This document shows positions 12,822 through 25,100 of a DNA stretch of 64,000 bases, in pieces (the first letter of the stretch is position 1; every line of letters begins with the position of its first letter). A model generated the notes under the pieces. The model was not told the origin of the DNA, searched no databases, and saw only the letters and a list, made by a program, of their open reading frames with translations. The stretch comes from Formicarius rufipectus. Its lineage: Eukaryota; Chordata; Aves; Passeriformes; Formicariidae. The stretch covers positions 1,251,854 through 1,315,853 of the forward strand of contig VXAU01002492.1 in assembly GCA_013399695.1 (NCBI GenBank), written 5' to 3'. The position numbers and the translations under genes were made by a program.

Positions 12822-15800
12822 TGGAGGCACTTGAAAATGTCCAAAGGATCATAACTGGGTAAAAAAAACCTCCCAGCCTCCCTGTTGCTGACGCTTGAGC
12901 TTACCTGAACCATGACCTTATACCAAGTTCTTGATTTTCATGACAGATTCCAGTACAACTGAGAAACAATCAAAAAAAGTCAGCCTTAGCTGTTCAGTGG
13001 CCATGGGACACAGGGCCAGCTCAAGTCCATGGAATATGGTCACTGTATGTCACAGCAGACCTCATAACATCTAATGGCCTCACTCAGTGTCTGGATGCTT
13101 TTCAAATTACATGTTCCAGTTTGTTTATATACAATTTTGGTTTTGCAACGGGTACTTTGGAAGTGGACACCAAAACCCTCCAAATGAAACTGTGGGAAAT
13201 GATAGTCCATCCTATATTTAATTGGGGAGACCTGTGTTTACAGCCTGTTATTGTCTGTGCTGGTTGACTTTTCTCCATGCACCAGCAAAGACCAGAATGA
13301 GCAAACTGTGGCAATTCTGGGCACCTTGGCATCTGCTGTGTGTTTTTCCAAAGCCTGAGCTGATGAACTTTCTGCTGACAGACAATCTCTCTCTCGAGAA
13401 GTGAAATATTATCTGTCAATGGAGGGTGCTGTAAAGTTAAAGTCTTCGAAAGTTAAAATTCCTTTAATGGAATGGAAATGCAATATCTTTTTGTGGAGGG
13501 TGAAATAATCATTTGCATATTGAATCTTAGCTCCTGTGGATAAACAGTGACAATTCATTAATACATACAATACAAATACAGGTTATTACCTATGAGCATT
13601 TTCTGCAGTGTTTTTCTGTTTATCCTGTTATTCTGTTTATATGCAATGTTTTTCTGGTTTTCCCTCACATGGAGAAATCAGTGAGATGATCTTTTGGGAT
13701 ATTAAAAACATTTCTAGAACACTTATTTTGCCTTTCTCCCCCCAAAGTTGTATTTTAGCTACCAAAAGCCCCCAAAATGAAAACTACAAAATATTTTGTT
13801 TAGTAGCTTATAAAGATCATTTTTTGGTGGTGCATTTTGAGGAAATAAAGACCTCAATTACTTTTTACTTGCTCAGTAGTTACATTGAATATATAATGGG
13901 GAAAGGTGAGGGCCATTATTTCCCTGGAAGCAGAGTGCTGGCAGGGTACCCCAGCTTTGGGGAAAATACCTTCACTTACTCCTATCAGACAGACCAAATT
14001 CAGCTGTTGAGGTGATTTGAGAAGCTGAAGATCCCAAAGAGGAAGTTCTTTTGTGTGCTTTTCTCCTAGATCTGTTTGCTCTCCCACAGATAGACCCTCA
14101 TGAGTAAACATTTCCCTTATAAACCCTTTCATACTCTTTTTTAATGAACTTTTGTGTCAGGTCCCCTATGTTATTACAAAAGGATTAGTGAACATTATCA
14201 CAACAGAACATAATAAATTAATGCTTGACAGTTCAAGTCACCTAAGGGATACTGAAGATCTGCCCTAAGTTGCAGTAGGCACAATAGCAGTGTTAAAGCT
14301 CAAGTGTATGGGGCCAATAGTTTGATTTAATGCTTAGAAAGTAAGCTGGAAGTTAGGGCTTAGCTGAAAGTTCCTGCCTCTGTTGGCAGAATCCAGAAAT
14401 TAAAAGAGGTTCTGTTCACAACTGAATAATTCTTGTTATTGGGCAGAAGTACATCTAATAGTTTGAAGTATAGGTCCTGTAATAGATGTTTTTCTTTGGG
14501 GAGCATGAGGAAAATTGCTTTTGATGTTACTGCATTGCATTGTGGATTTTGAAATTCAGGTTTTGTCTCTAGTTCAGCCTACTTGGGACATTCAGGCTGT
14601 TTCTGCCCTGGTATCTCTCATGGCAAATGTGTCCACCGCTTCCCTTAGCCCTGCCTGCTGTGTGCTGGCTGTAGGAACACAAGCTCTCGGGCCAGGGTGT
14701 GATTCTGATGCCTCTGCTCAGGGTAGAGGCCGTGGCTTCTCCTGGGCACAGTGAGACAGATGCTGTGAACAACCACCCACATCTGTGCCCTCTGCAGGGC
14801 AAGGCTGGGGGGCAATTCCTCACTGGCTGTGCTTGTGGGAAGCAAGAGTGTTGGTAAGCTGAAGGTGAAGAACTTCAGAGTGTGATGGACATCAGAGGAC
14901 ATGTTCCAGCCCAGCCTGGACCTGGATTTGTTCTGCAGAGGAGGGAATTCTGAGTATCTACAGCAGTGGTGCTCAGTGTGCAGGAAGCAGGTGGGAAGGC
15001 CAGCTTGGTTTGGCTGATGTTCATACAGTAGTGCCTGGGGAAGGATTTAAAGTACCTTCTAGAAGCTGTATCTCCTTATTTCAGCAAATGTTTTTATGGA
15101 AAGAAGTCTTGCTGCCTTGCCAGTAGTAGTCCCCCAATAACTGGCATTGCTTTCCACTCAGCACAGTCACTACCTTGGTTAGGACTCAGCACTGAGCACA
15201 CCTCCTTCCTGATGTATCCTCAGCACCTGCTTTCAAAACAGTCACGATAAAGTTTCTCACTGTTGCTTTTCCTGATCTTATCTGCACAAAGATGCCTTTG
15301 AGATGTTCTGCAGTGTCCAGGCAGTGAGCCACCACCAGCACTTTTCCTCCTGATCACAAGGAGCTCCCTGATAACATGCTCCTCTCCTGTAGCTTGTTGC
15401 ACACTGGGGACTGTGAGCCCCCCACAACATGTGCATGCAGTGCTGCACACAGTGGGATACCAGTGTCTCAGTAGGGTTGCACTCCAATTACAATAGAAAT
15501 AATAATGTTCATTTATTTGCTCGATGCTTTTGACTAGGATTTGCTGAAAAAATAAAGGAAATACGGGCTATGGATCATGTTACCATAAAACCACATGCAG
15601 CAAAACATTCATCTGTCTCCAGCATTTCATGACTTCTGGGCATCCAAGAGAGCAGAGTTTGATTTACACAATCAAGCTATTCATTAAGTATCTGTTTGAG
15701 TTTTAGGCAGATGCATCCTTTACCTGAGTGATGAAATCTGACTACAGGAAATGGAGCTGTTCCTTTGTGAAAAGACCCCATTCTGCTTTATAAAGTGAGC

Positions 15801-17164
15801 CTTGCAGCGATACACTTCTAGAAAACTGCCAAGCTTTGTATACCAAATACTGCTATAAGGGCTCAGCAATAAAACAGTTGTGGACTTGGGGGTGATCCAA
15901 GCACACAATAGCACATCTTTATGCAATATTTCCTCTTTCAACATCCCTCTCCAACACTGTAATTCACTGACAACCGTCGGTTCATTTTAATTCCAAAATT
16001 CTAGCCCAGAACACTAAGCAGTTTATAGAGTCTGGATTCTTGTGTGGGCATATTAATTATTTAAATCACTAGTCTCAATCCTGTTCCAAAGAGTGCTTGC
16101 TGGGAGTCCTTCAGGAGCAGACTGATCTACTGCTTATTATCGCCTACTGGACTGCCCTGTGAGTCAGAGGCATGCTCAGTATTTCCTATCAACAGCCCTC
16201 TGTATAACTGGCTGTTGTGAGAGCACTGAGTCATTGTGAATGACAGGGAAAACAGCAAATATATGTTAGAGAATCTATCTGAAGTGATCCAGTGAATTGA
16301 CATAGTCCCTATTAGGGACTGGCTTGGAAATTTCTCAGAGGAGTCATTTTTAGAAAAATAAAGTATCCCCAGGCGGATGGGAGAGGCTGTAAAACCTAAT
16401 GCTGTGCTGAGTGAGGCTCCTTATCTTGCAAACCACCTTGCAGATAAACACACACAGGGAAGAATCCTGCTGCTTCAGGGACAAACAAGTTTCCACTGTC
16501 TTCGGTGAGAGGAGTGATGGGTCAGGTCTGCCTTGCACATAGAGCTGTATTTTTGTGTATTTTAACTTTTGTGTTATGAAAATAAACACATGAATTTCTA
16601 TCCATTTTGTCTTTTTTGGGGGGGCCTGGAATGGGCACAGTCACACAAGCTGTTTCAGTGGTGGGGCAGGCATTCAAATTGAGAAACACCTTCTGCTCTT
16701 AAAAGGCAACTCCAGTATGTTGAGTGTGCTGAATAATGAGCCGAGCATTCCTCCCCAGCCAGGATAATGGGACCTTCAAAAGCTGAGAAGTTTCACATGA
16801 CCTCAGCACATATGCCTGACTTTGAGTGCCTGAAAGGAGTGACCTCCATCCCATTCATCATCGTGGCTTGTTAACACTCGGGCCCACTGTTCTGGGAGTT
16901 CCCCCAACATTCACCCAGCCCAGACCTGAAGGGCAGGGCCATGGTTGGGCAGGGAGGTCACACGGAGCCCCTAAATGGCCACTCCCCAGAGTACAGACTT
17001 TTCTTGTGGGCAGCTCTGCCCCTCCACAGAAGCAGCTCAGAGTCACAGACCTCTGCCAGTTACGTAGCAGGAGATAAGAAGACAATGTCCTCCTTAAACC
17101 TACTACAGGACAATCAACAGAGATGCAAGGGAATGCATACAGCACTTATATTACTTCATATTTA
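12822..17164. other. Intergenic, downstream of ADAMTS18
   Basis: Unique sequence with a GC-rich patch at 16820-17080. ATTTGCAT (octamer type) occurs at 13509-13519. I see no exon, RNA gene or recognised repeat. Confidence 0.75.
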
Positions 17165-19070
17165 CTTATAACCTCCATATTTTATTCATGAATTTTACAA
17201 TTCCAAATATAATGAAACAGTTAGAGTATTTTATTACAAAGCTTATAAAATAATTAAATATTACACTTATAGTTTTTTGCTTTTTTTACACCATAATTCA
17301 TAATTTGTGACACTACCATTTTCTTTCCTCAGTTGTCACTTAAGGAAGTGAGCAAAGAAATATAAAGGAAAAGCTATGCATTAATAAATTAATTCTTTTA
17401 CATCAAATAATAAAAAGGACACAATTATAAAAACAAAGCAAGAACAACCTTGTAGTTTTCCTAGAAAAGAAAAGAAGTTTTAATTACACGATTTCCAATA
17501 TCAAGACAGAGCAGTGGAGGTTGAGATATGTTTCCAATCATCATTTCTTAGAGTATCCCAGAATACATGTTTTTCATTTAAATTGTTGCAGAGGGAACTG
17601 CTAATTTTAAGTGACCACTGTCTGGCATTAGTGCTGAGCTGGCTAATCTTACACTGAAACCATATTTTAAAAAAACAGCCACACTGAACTACATTCATCA
17701 ACCAGAGTTGTGGGATTGGGTGGAATTGGATAAGCATGTCCCTCACAGGCACTCCCCAGAAAATTACAGTAGGACACAGCTCTGTCTCAGATGGGGTTGG
17801 CAAACAGGTTGGGGATTTTTTTCAATGCAGAAACCTTTTGAATTGTCCCATTTGAGAGTGTCACCTGCATATTGAATGGTTACAGATACCATTATGCTTA
17901 CAATTCTGCGGTTTGCTGGTGGATTCTGAACTAAATCCAAGTATTAGGAGAGTGTATAAAAATAGAATTGACTTTTATTTGGTTCGAGTAAATAATCCAC
18001 GTATCTTTTTCATGTTCTTTTTCCCATTTAACCTGTGTGAATAAATAACTGTTTGGAGAAGTTCAGCATGAATTAATGGACTGTAATATTCTTGTTATGT
18101 CCTTTGGGTAATGGATGAATCAAAATTTGTAGAGATTTGAGATTAAAAGGAAGACATTCTTCAGTATCTTGGCATTCAAACAACATCGCTTCTGAAACAA
18201 CTACCTTAAAATATCAAGTTTAAATTTTAAAATTACATATCTAATGAGCTTAGAAAGTTGAAAACATAACCATTGAGCTCAATAAATCTGAGTTCCTTGA
18301 GTTAGTTGAAATATGAAGTCCTATTTTACTTGTAACACAGCAATATTAAAAGTCCAAATATTCTAATGCTGAGTATTTCTAGGAATACATTTCAAGTTAC
18401 TAGTTAACCACCTCTGAGTTTCTATACAAAGCAGAAAATGAATTCTTCAAAACAACAAAAACATTAGCATGATGCAAAACTTGCTTTTCCAGCAGCAAGT
18501 GTGATAGAGAAGCACCATAAAACTTTGTAGTGCACTATTTACTTCTGGTGGTCACAGGTGTGACGCTGCGCTCTCCAGCCAACAAGCAGCTTCCTCCCCC
18601 TGGACAACAGTGGCATCACCACGTTAGGAAAGGACAGGCTTTTGTCAGTGTGATCTGTCCTTCTGCCATGCTGCAGCCTTCCTCCTCCAGCTCCCCTCCT
18701 CCTTTCCTTTGCATTCTGGTCAATTCGCCAGAAGAGGCTTCCTCGCCTTAATTTCTTCCTTGGAACATGTGACAGTGCAAAATGACACTTTTAAAGAAAG
18801 AAGAACTTCCCCTCGAGTCTCAGTGTTCAAGTGATCCATAGTACCCTGTGCTTTAGTGAGGTCAGCAAATAAACAAAATAAAAAGCAAGAAACATTCCTT
18901 TTGCAACACACAGCCAACAATTACTGCACCTCAGACATTCCCTTAGAAAAACCACGCCTCTTCCATCAGTGGTATATGTGGCACCATGTCTGGCCTCAAA
19001 GTAGAGATAATTCCAACAGACATTGAAGAAGAGAATCCCGTCACTGAAGGGCTCGGATACCACAGGACTA
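17165..19070 (-). other. ADAMTS18: Probable ADAMTS18 3' UTR with candidate poly(A) signals
   Basis: Below the stop the sequence stays AT-rich and free of repeats to about 17170, then turns GC-rich. AATAAA (TTTATT on the plus strand) occurs at 17181-17186, 17230-17235 and 17974-17979. The most distal one is followed on the minus strand by GT-rich sequence. A UTR of about 1.9 kb is plausible for this gene, but the true end cannot be read from sequence alone. Confidence 0.45.
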
Positions 19071-19186
19071 TCAGTTCTTCTTCGTGCATGATTTACAGCA
19101 CTGCTTGCCATAAAATTTGTGGTTACAGACACCATGCTGGGGCACCAGATGACACCAAGTGAAGAAATCCACACAAGAAGGATCAT
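19071..19186 (-). CDS. ADAMTS18: ADAMTS18 exon 23 coding part: PLAC domain and stop
   Basis: It enters in phase 1 and encodes DDPSCVDFFTWCHLVPQHGV, CNHKFYGKQCCKSCTKKN and then TGA. The six Cys residues form the PLAC (protease and lacunin) domain that closes many ADAMTS proteins. The stop is followed directly by an in-frame TAG, giving a double stop. Confidence 0.96.
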
Positions 19187-22100
19187 CTGCAGGAAAGAAA
19201 TCCAAGCAATATGGTAAGAATGTGTTTTAGCAAGTCTGCAAGACGGGCAATGTTTCCACGCACTTGTATGCAACTGTAAATATTAAAAACATGATGGGTG
19301 ACTCAATTCAAAGAAAAGGAAACATGAATGAGCTTTCATCTCAAAAATACTAGTTCCTTTTTACAATTTTTTTAAGGGCTGTTAAATCTGTTAAGAGGTC
19401 AAATTTATTAATTTCTGGAGATAGAGGCAATTATCATAGGAGGGTCAGAGACGGAATCAGTTAAAAAATTCAGAGCACACTTAGAAGTGCAGGAAAACAG
19501 GAGACAGTTCCACATTTAGAGGATAGAAAATGTTAGCTGTGTTTACACCTCTGATTACAAATGTTCTAAAGGCTGTGATATACGAGCCTGCTCCTCACTC
19601 AATGCCAACTGGGTGTTGCCATCACCACGTGGAGCTCACCTGCACCTCCAAGTCCTGTCAGCTCTGAGTGGAAGTGGGCGCACACACAAGCACATGGGAG
19701 TGGGAATTCCTGGGCCCTGCTCTGAGCACGTGTGCACAAAGTGCTCTGGCCCATGTCTGCATTCCAGAACTTTATAGAAGTTTCTCTTCATTCCACTCTG
19801 CAGGGAACCCTGAAATTGCTTTGCTCAGACACTCCAGTTGGGTGCCATGAGTCAGGCTTTTAGGACTTGGACTACACCATGTTGGTGAAATCTTAATTAA
19901 CTGCAGTGAGAAAAGAGACAGGCTGACAGTGTTTAGTTCTGAGAAGCGCTTTAATTACAAACACAGGGAAATTGCCTTTTTCAATTAAGATCTTATTTCT
20001 CTTCAGTTTCTGTACAGATCATTTGTACACACTGCTCTGATGTTTTACAAACGCTTTGTAGCTGTTCCCCTCTCCAGTTTTGCAGAGGATGCTTTATGTT
20101 TCTTTAAATGAGCAGAGTGATGATTCATATGGGTGATTTATAAACAAATTCACCATGTCTGAGAGAGCGGTAAGACTCAATGAGGATTAGCAAAATTTAT
20201 AGCTAAACTGAAATCTCCTGTGAGCATGGGAAAAGATCTCATTCAGCTCTCAGAACTACTGTTTACATGGTCAATAAAAGGAATTTACAAGGAGACCGAA
20301 GAAAAATCTAGCCACCCCTATCTGCATTCTCAGATCAGCTAAGTTGACTCACAGCAGATGGATGCTCCCTCACATGGCACAGATAACTTCTTCATGTTCC
20401 CTGGGCCAGGAGTCATCTTCCTCTATAAGAAATTCTTTGGATTGATCACCACTGCTTTTCTTTTATCCCCTTTTATATAATAGCAAAGGTAATTGTGTAT
20501 GCCTTTATCACCATCAAATTTATTTGAATTGATAAGAAAATTATTTAAGATTCTTTTTTAAATATACCATTTTCCCCTCAGCTTTTAAAAACATAAACCT
20601 GTCTGTAAATCTAATGGTATGGAAAAGAACCCTGTTCTTGAACAAGCACTTGTCCAGGAAGGGGGGAGCTCAATACTGAACCGCAGCCTTCCCACTGCAC
20701 AGCACTGTCTTTCCATTCTGCACGGAATGGCAGGAGGGATGGGGCTCTCCCATTCCTTCACCTGCTGCCACCAGGCAGAATTTGGGAGGACCCAAAGCAG
20801 ACAAGAGATGAAAAGCACACACCACACAGAGGAAGGAAAGCTGTTCTGAGTAAGACAGGAGTTCTCCAGCCAAAAAAGGGTAAAATTTAAAAAAATTGCA
20901 AATTACTCCTTAGGGAAGAAAAAAAAAAAAAAAAAAGAGCATGGAGGAGGCAACGTTAATAAATCTTTATGCCCACTTTGAAGATCAGAGGGCAGTGTTA
21001 ATATTACAGAGGTATGGCTGAAAACTTTACACTTGGGACCTAATCCAAGAACTGTTGGAAGGAACACAAAGAGTCCCACAAAACTCAGTGGATGGGGATC
21101 AGGCTGTCAGTTCCTTATTTCTATTTACCCAAGCATTTATATGTTGGTCAGATTTTCATTCATTTGAAGCTGCTGGATTTACTACGAGTTATGGTGACCG
21201 TACCTGCACTTAGCAGAGGGGTGGAAATGACCTGGTTTGTCTAGGAAAGTGTGCAAACTCTCCCTGAAACATTAATTTCTTGCCTGTGATCACTGAGCTG
21301 GAGCTGCATGGCTGATAATAGAGACTGATTTGCTTCAATGTGATTCCAGCACAGCTGGTTTCCTCCCTTTCTGCTGGTTTAGACAGAAAGTTAGCGAGCA
21401 GTGAGGAGATAATTGATCTCTAGAGCCTGACGACCCAGGTATAATAAAGGGGAAAGGGCTGCTGCAGATGTGAGGAGAGAGAGAAACAGGCCAAGGCCAA
21501 AATTAATAACAGACAGTACTTCAGACATGAAATATAGCAGGGGAAAACAGGGGTGAAAGAAAAGTCCTTGCTATGTAACAGAAAAGGGAGTTTTACAGAA
21601 ACTCCGAAGTACAGCAGAACCTTTTAGGAAGGTTAATTTGAAGTGTTAGGAACATTTACTGATAAAAACAGCAGAGCTATTTACTTATCCCTTTTAGGAC
21701 CATTTCATCTCTATCTCCTTGTTTGGATTAAGGTCCCCTGATAGATCAGAGTGATACTCTGCATGCCTTGAGCTGATGCAGCAGAATGGTCTGCTCGGGT
21801 CTCACCAGGTTTCTGCGCACAGGGAAGGGCAGGAATGGGGCAGACGTGGGGGTGGTTGGCTCATGTCAGCTTACAAGATGCAGGGCCAGAGCCTGACCTC
21901 TGCTCCCAACTCCATTACCACCTTCCTCCTGCAATCCAGCTTAGGTTTTACAGAGGTTGCTTTCAGCTCCCAGTTTTAAAATGGTAACAAGTCAATTAAT
22001 GTGCAGTATCTTGAAAGCTAATGTTTAAAATGCTTTAGCATAGCCAGATAACCAGTGTTATATGGGACAAACCTGGACATCCAGGAGCTTTTTTTCACAT

Positions 22101-25100
22101 AGTTAGGAAAGAGTCACTAATAGTGACCATTCTGTAAGCAAATGTATGTGATGGGGTAATGCACCATTCTCTGTCTGTGGTGGTGCTGAGAGAATTCCCC
22201 TTCCATCATTGCAAGTGGCCCAAAATCTCTCACCTCTCCCTGCTTCTCACACTGAAGAAGCAGAGAGGGACAGCAGACATACAAGTGGGGAGAGAGTTTA
22301 ATTTCATGTTCCCTGACTGCATGTCACACACTGATCAAAAGCATAAGAAAAGAGGGACATTCTAGACAAAGCATTTTTGGAGTCCCAGGATCTGGGTGCA
22401 ATCTGAGGCTTGGTCTGACTTCAAAAGAGGAAAAGTAAATGGTAAATTCTTATTGCTCAGTTCCAAAGTTGCTATTATTGACCACAAAGCAGTACCAGCA
22501 TAGGATGCTTCTGTTGCTCAACAAGAGAGTATAAAGGGGCAGCTCAGAAACAAACAGCATAACTTTTTCAAGTACTGGTTTTTGTACCACTATGTCAGTT
22601 GTACTCTCAAGTTTGCTTTAAGGAGGCTCACTTTGAGAAGAGACATGCTGTGGTATCAGAGAGTTACTGTCAATCTGGAAGCCTGTGAAAAAATCATTTA
22701 TGAAAGAACATCTCAAATTAGTGGGTGTAACAAAAAGGTGCTTTTTGCTGGATATGGAATTCTAAGGAACCAACCCTGCTGCAGCAAGTAGAGCTGAGTC
22801 TTACCTCTTTTCACAGGGACTGGGCAGAAGTTGGTGTTGCAAGCTCTCAGGACAGCTGGTTTCTGGTGGGGCATGCACCCAGAGGCTGGTCTGCCTTGGC
22901 GCAGGCACTGCACGCTGCGGGTCTGCACTCCCCCTCCACAGGTCACTGTGCACTGAGGAGAGAAGGACAAGCTGTCTTTCATTGCAGAGGCTCTGGGAGC
23001 CCAGGAAAGCCAAATGGGGGACTTTCAAGGGCTTTGGATGAGACTTTCCAAGGTCAGGATCAGATGTGTTGCTGTTCCCCAACCCCCATCAGGACCAGCT
23101 TTTCAGATGTGTGTGCCTGTTGGTTATTTGAGGACTCAGATGAAAATGTGGTTCCTTACTTAGGCACTGAGACAGAAACTGAACATTTTAGAAAACCTGT
23201 TCCTGACTGTCTGCAATGACTTGTTTTGATCTCTGAGCCTCTGGGCCCAATCCTGCTGCCTGAACAGAGATAAAACTCCCATTGGAACAATAATTACAGC
23301 AGTGTTTGGGGAAAACCACTATGCACTTGCAGGAAGAACTATGAAGTATTTTAACATTAATAAGCCTTTTACTTGTATGTGTTTCATGAAAAGTTGTCTT
23401 TAAGATAAATGTGATATTTTTCATCTGATTGCAATTGTCAAGCATACATTGTTTCATGTATATATTATTAAATGAGTGTGTGTCTCATTGATATATGACT
23501 CATAAAGTAGATAAGTTCCAGAAATACAGAAGCTTGTTTGCAAGAATGTAGAAACAAATACAGACTGATCCCACAATTAATCATAGTATTTAGGGAATTC
23601 CAAGCAATCTGTGCAGATGCTCAAATACATTGTGCACAGAGATATGCAACAGGTCAACCACAGTGCACTTTGAAGAAGATGGAGAAGAAAGCGTTGGAAA
23701 ATGAGTGTGGAATGTAGTGCCTCCAAAGCATGAAGAACATTTTTAGGTTACATTCTTCAGTCTCAGGACAAAGAAATGAGCTGCACCAAAGGCCATGATG
23801 GATGTGGACCAGCTGCATCATGTTTCAGCAGCTGAGTGGTGTGGTCTTCTTTAGGGAATGGCTACGTGCAGGATACTGGGGAACTGTTCGTACTGGGGAT
23901 GGCTTTTGTCTACAGCAGAACATGAAGCTGGAGCTGGCTTTAATCTGGGCAGCCTGGGCTCACATTGCCATGGTCACGGTGGCATGGTTTGTCAGCATGT
24001 TACACCCACCAGGTGTTGGTGCCACTCCAGCCAGTGTTCCCTCTGTGGGATATGATGGAGTGTGGTGCTCTCCAAACCCAGCACCGACACCTCACCTGCA
24101 TTCCGGGGCAAGCACTGCCCAGGAGGAAGCAGTCAGGATGCAAAAGCTTTGCTCTGTAGGGAAGTGCACCAGGAGATCTGACTTGAGCTCCTGCACACAG
24201 AAACTTTGTCCTTTTGCAAACTTCTTAGAGCCAAGACACGAGATAGCACTGCTGGAAGAGCGCTAGCCAGGAGAGGAGAGAGAGGGCAGAAAGCCTCCTA
24301 CCTGCTGCCAGGGTGAGGAATACCAGCCAGACACCATGTTATACAGTGTCTGTGATGGACAGGCTCCCTTGTTACAGGCTTCCTCCAGGTTGGTGTTTGG
24401 TTTCTTGATGTTCCTGCATCTTCTCGGGGGGAAGGTGATCAGCTTCCCGTGGGTGCTTTTCTCGCCACATTTGAGCTCTCGCCGGCGCACGCCGGGACCG
24501 CAGGAGGCTGAGCACTACAGAGGCAAAGCACAGCCCTCACAGACACAGACACATGCTCAGGTAAAGGGGGTTGTGCAAGAGAACCCACAGTGTGCATTAT
24601 AAAAGCATTGCAGAGCCAAACCCACAGAAAACCATGCTCCATAATGTGGAAACTGGAATACGAATCCCAGTCAGTGAAAGTCCTGATGAACAAAGACAGT
24701 GGGGCACATCTCACTACATCTGTGTTTCACAGTGGCTTGCCTAGAACATCTGATCTTCAAATGACAGCTCAGCTTTCTTTCCTCCCCACGGTTTGTGTGT
24801 GTCCCTGAGTCAGCATTTCCCAGAGCAGCAAAGGCAGACAGTGAGCCACTTTACCTCACTCCAGGCAGAAATCACCCACTGGAGCCGGTCATTTTTGGGA
24901 CAGCGTCCGAGCACACAGGTCTGCTGGGACTCAGGTCTGTGGTCTCTGCTGCACAAACTTTCAGGCAAGATTTTCACTTTGGGAGAACCAGAGCTTTTGC
25001 AGTAGACATCCCGTTTCTTAGTACCTCTCCCACAAGTCTTGGAGCACTGTGATGGAAAGAAACACTTAATTGAACTGGAGGAAATGCAAATCGGCATTAT

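Noticed and set aside
13608..14015. 135-codon open frame on the plus strand
   Set aside because: The translation looks like random AT-rich sequence with no family signature.
1..17164. A neighbouring gene (such as SYCE1L or MON1B, next to ADAMTS18 in mammals)
   Set aside because: No exon-like conserved coding stretch was found; synteny alone is not evidence.
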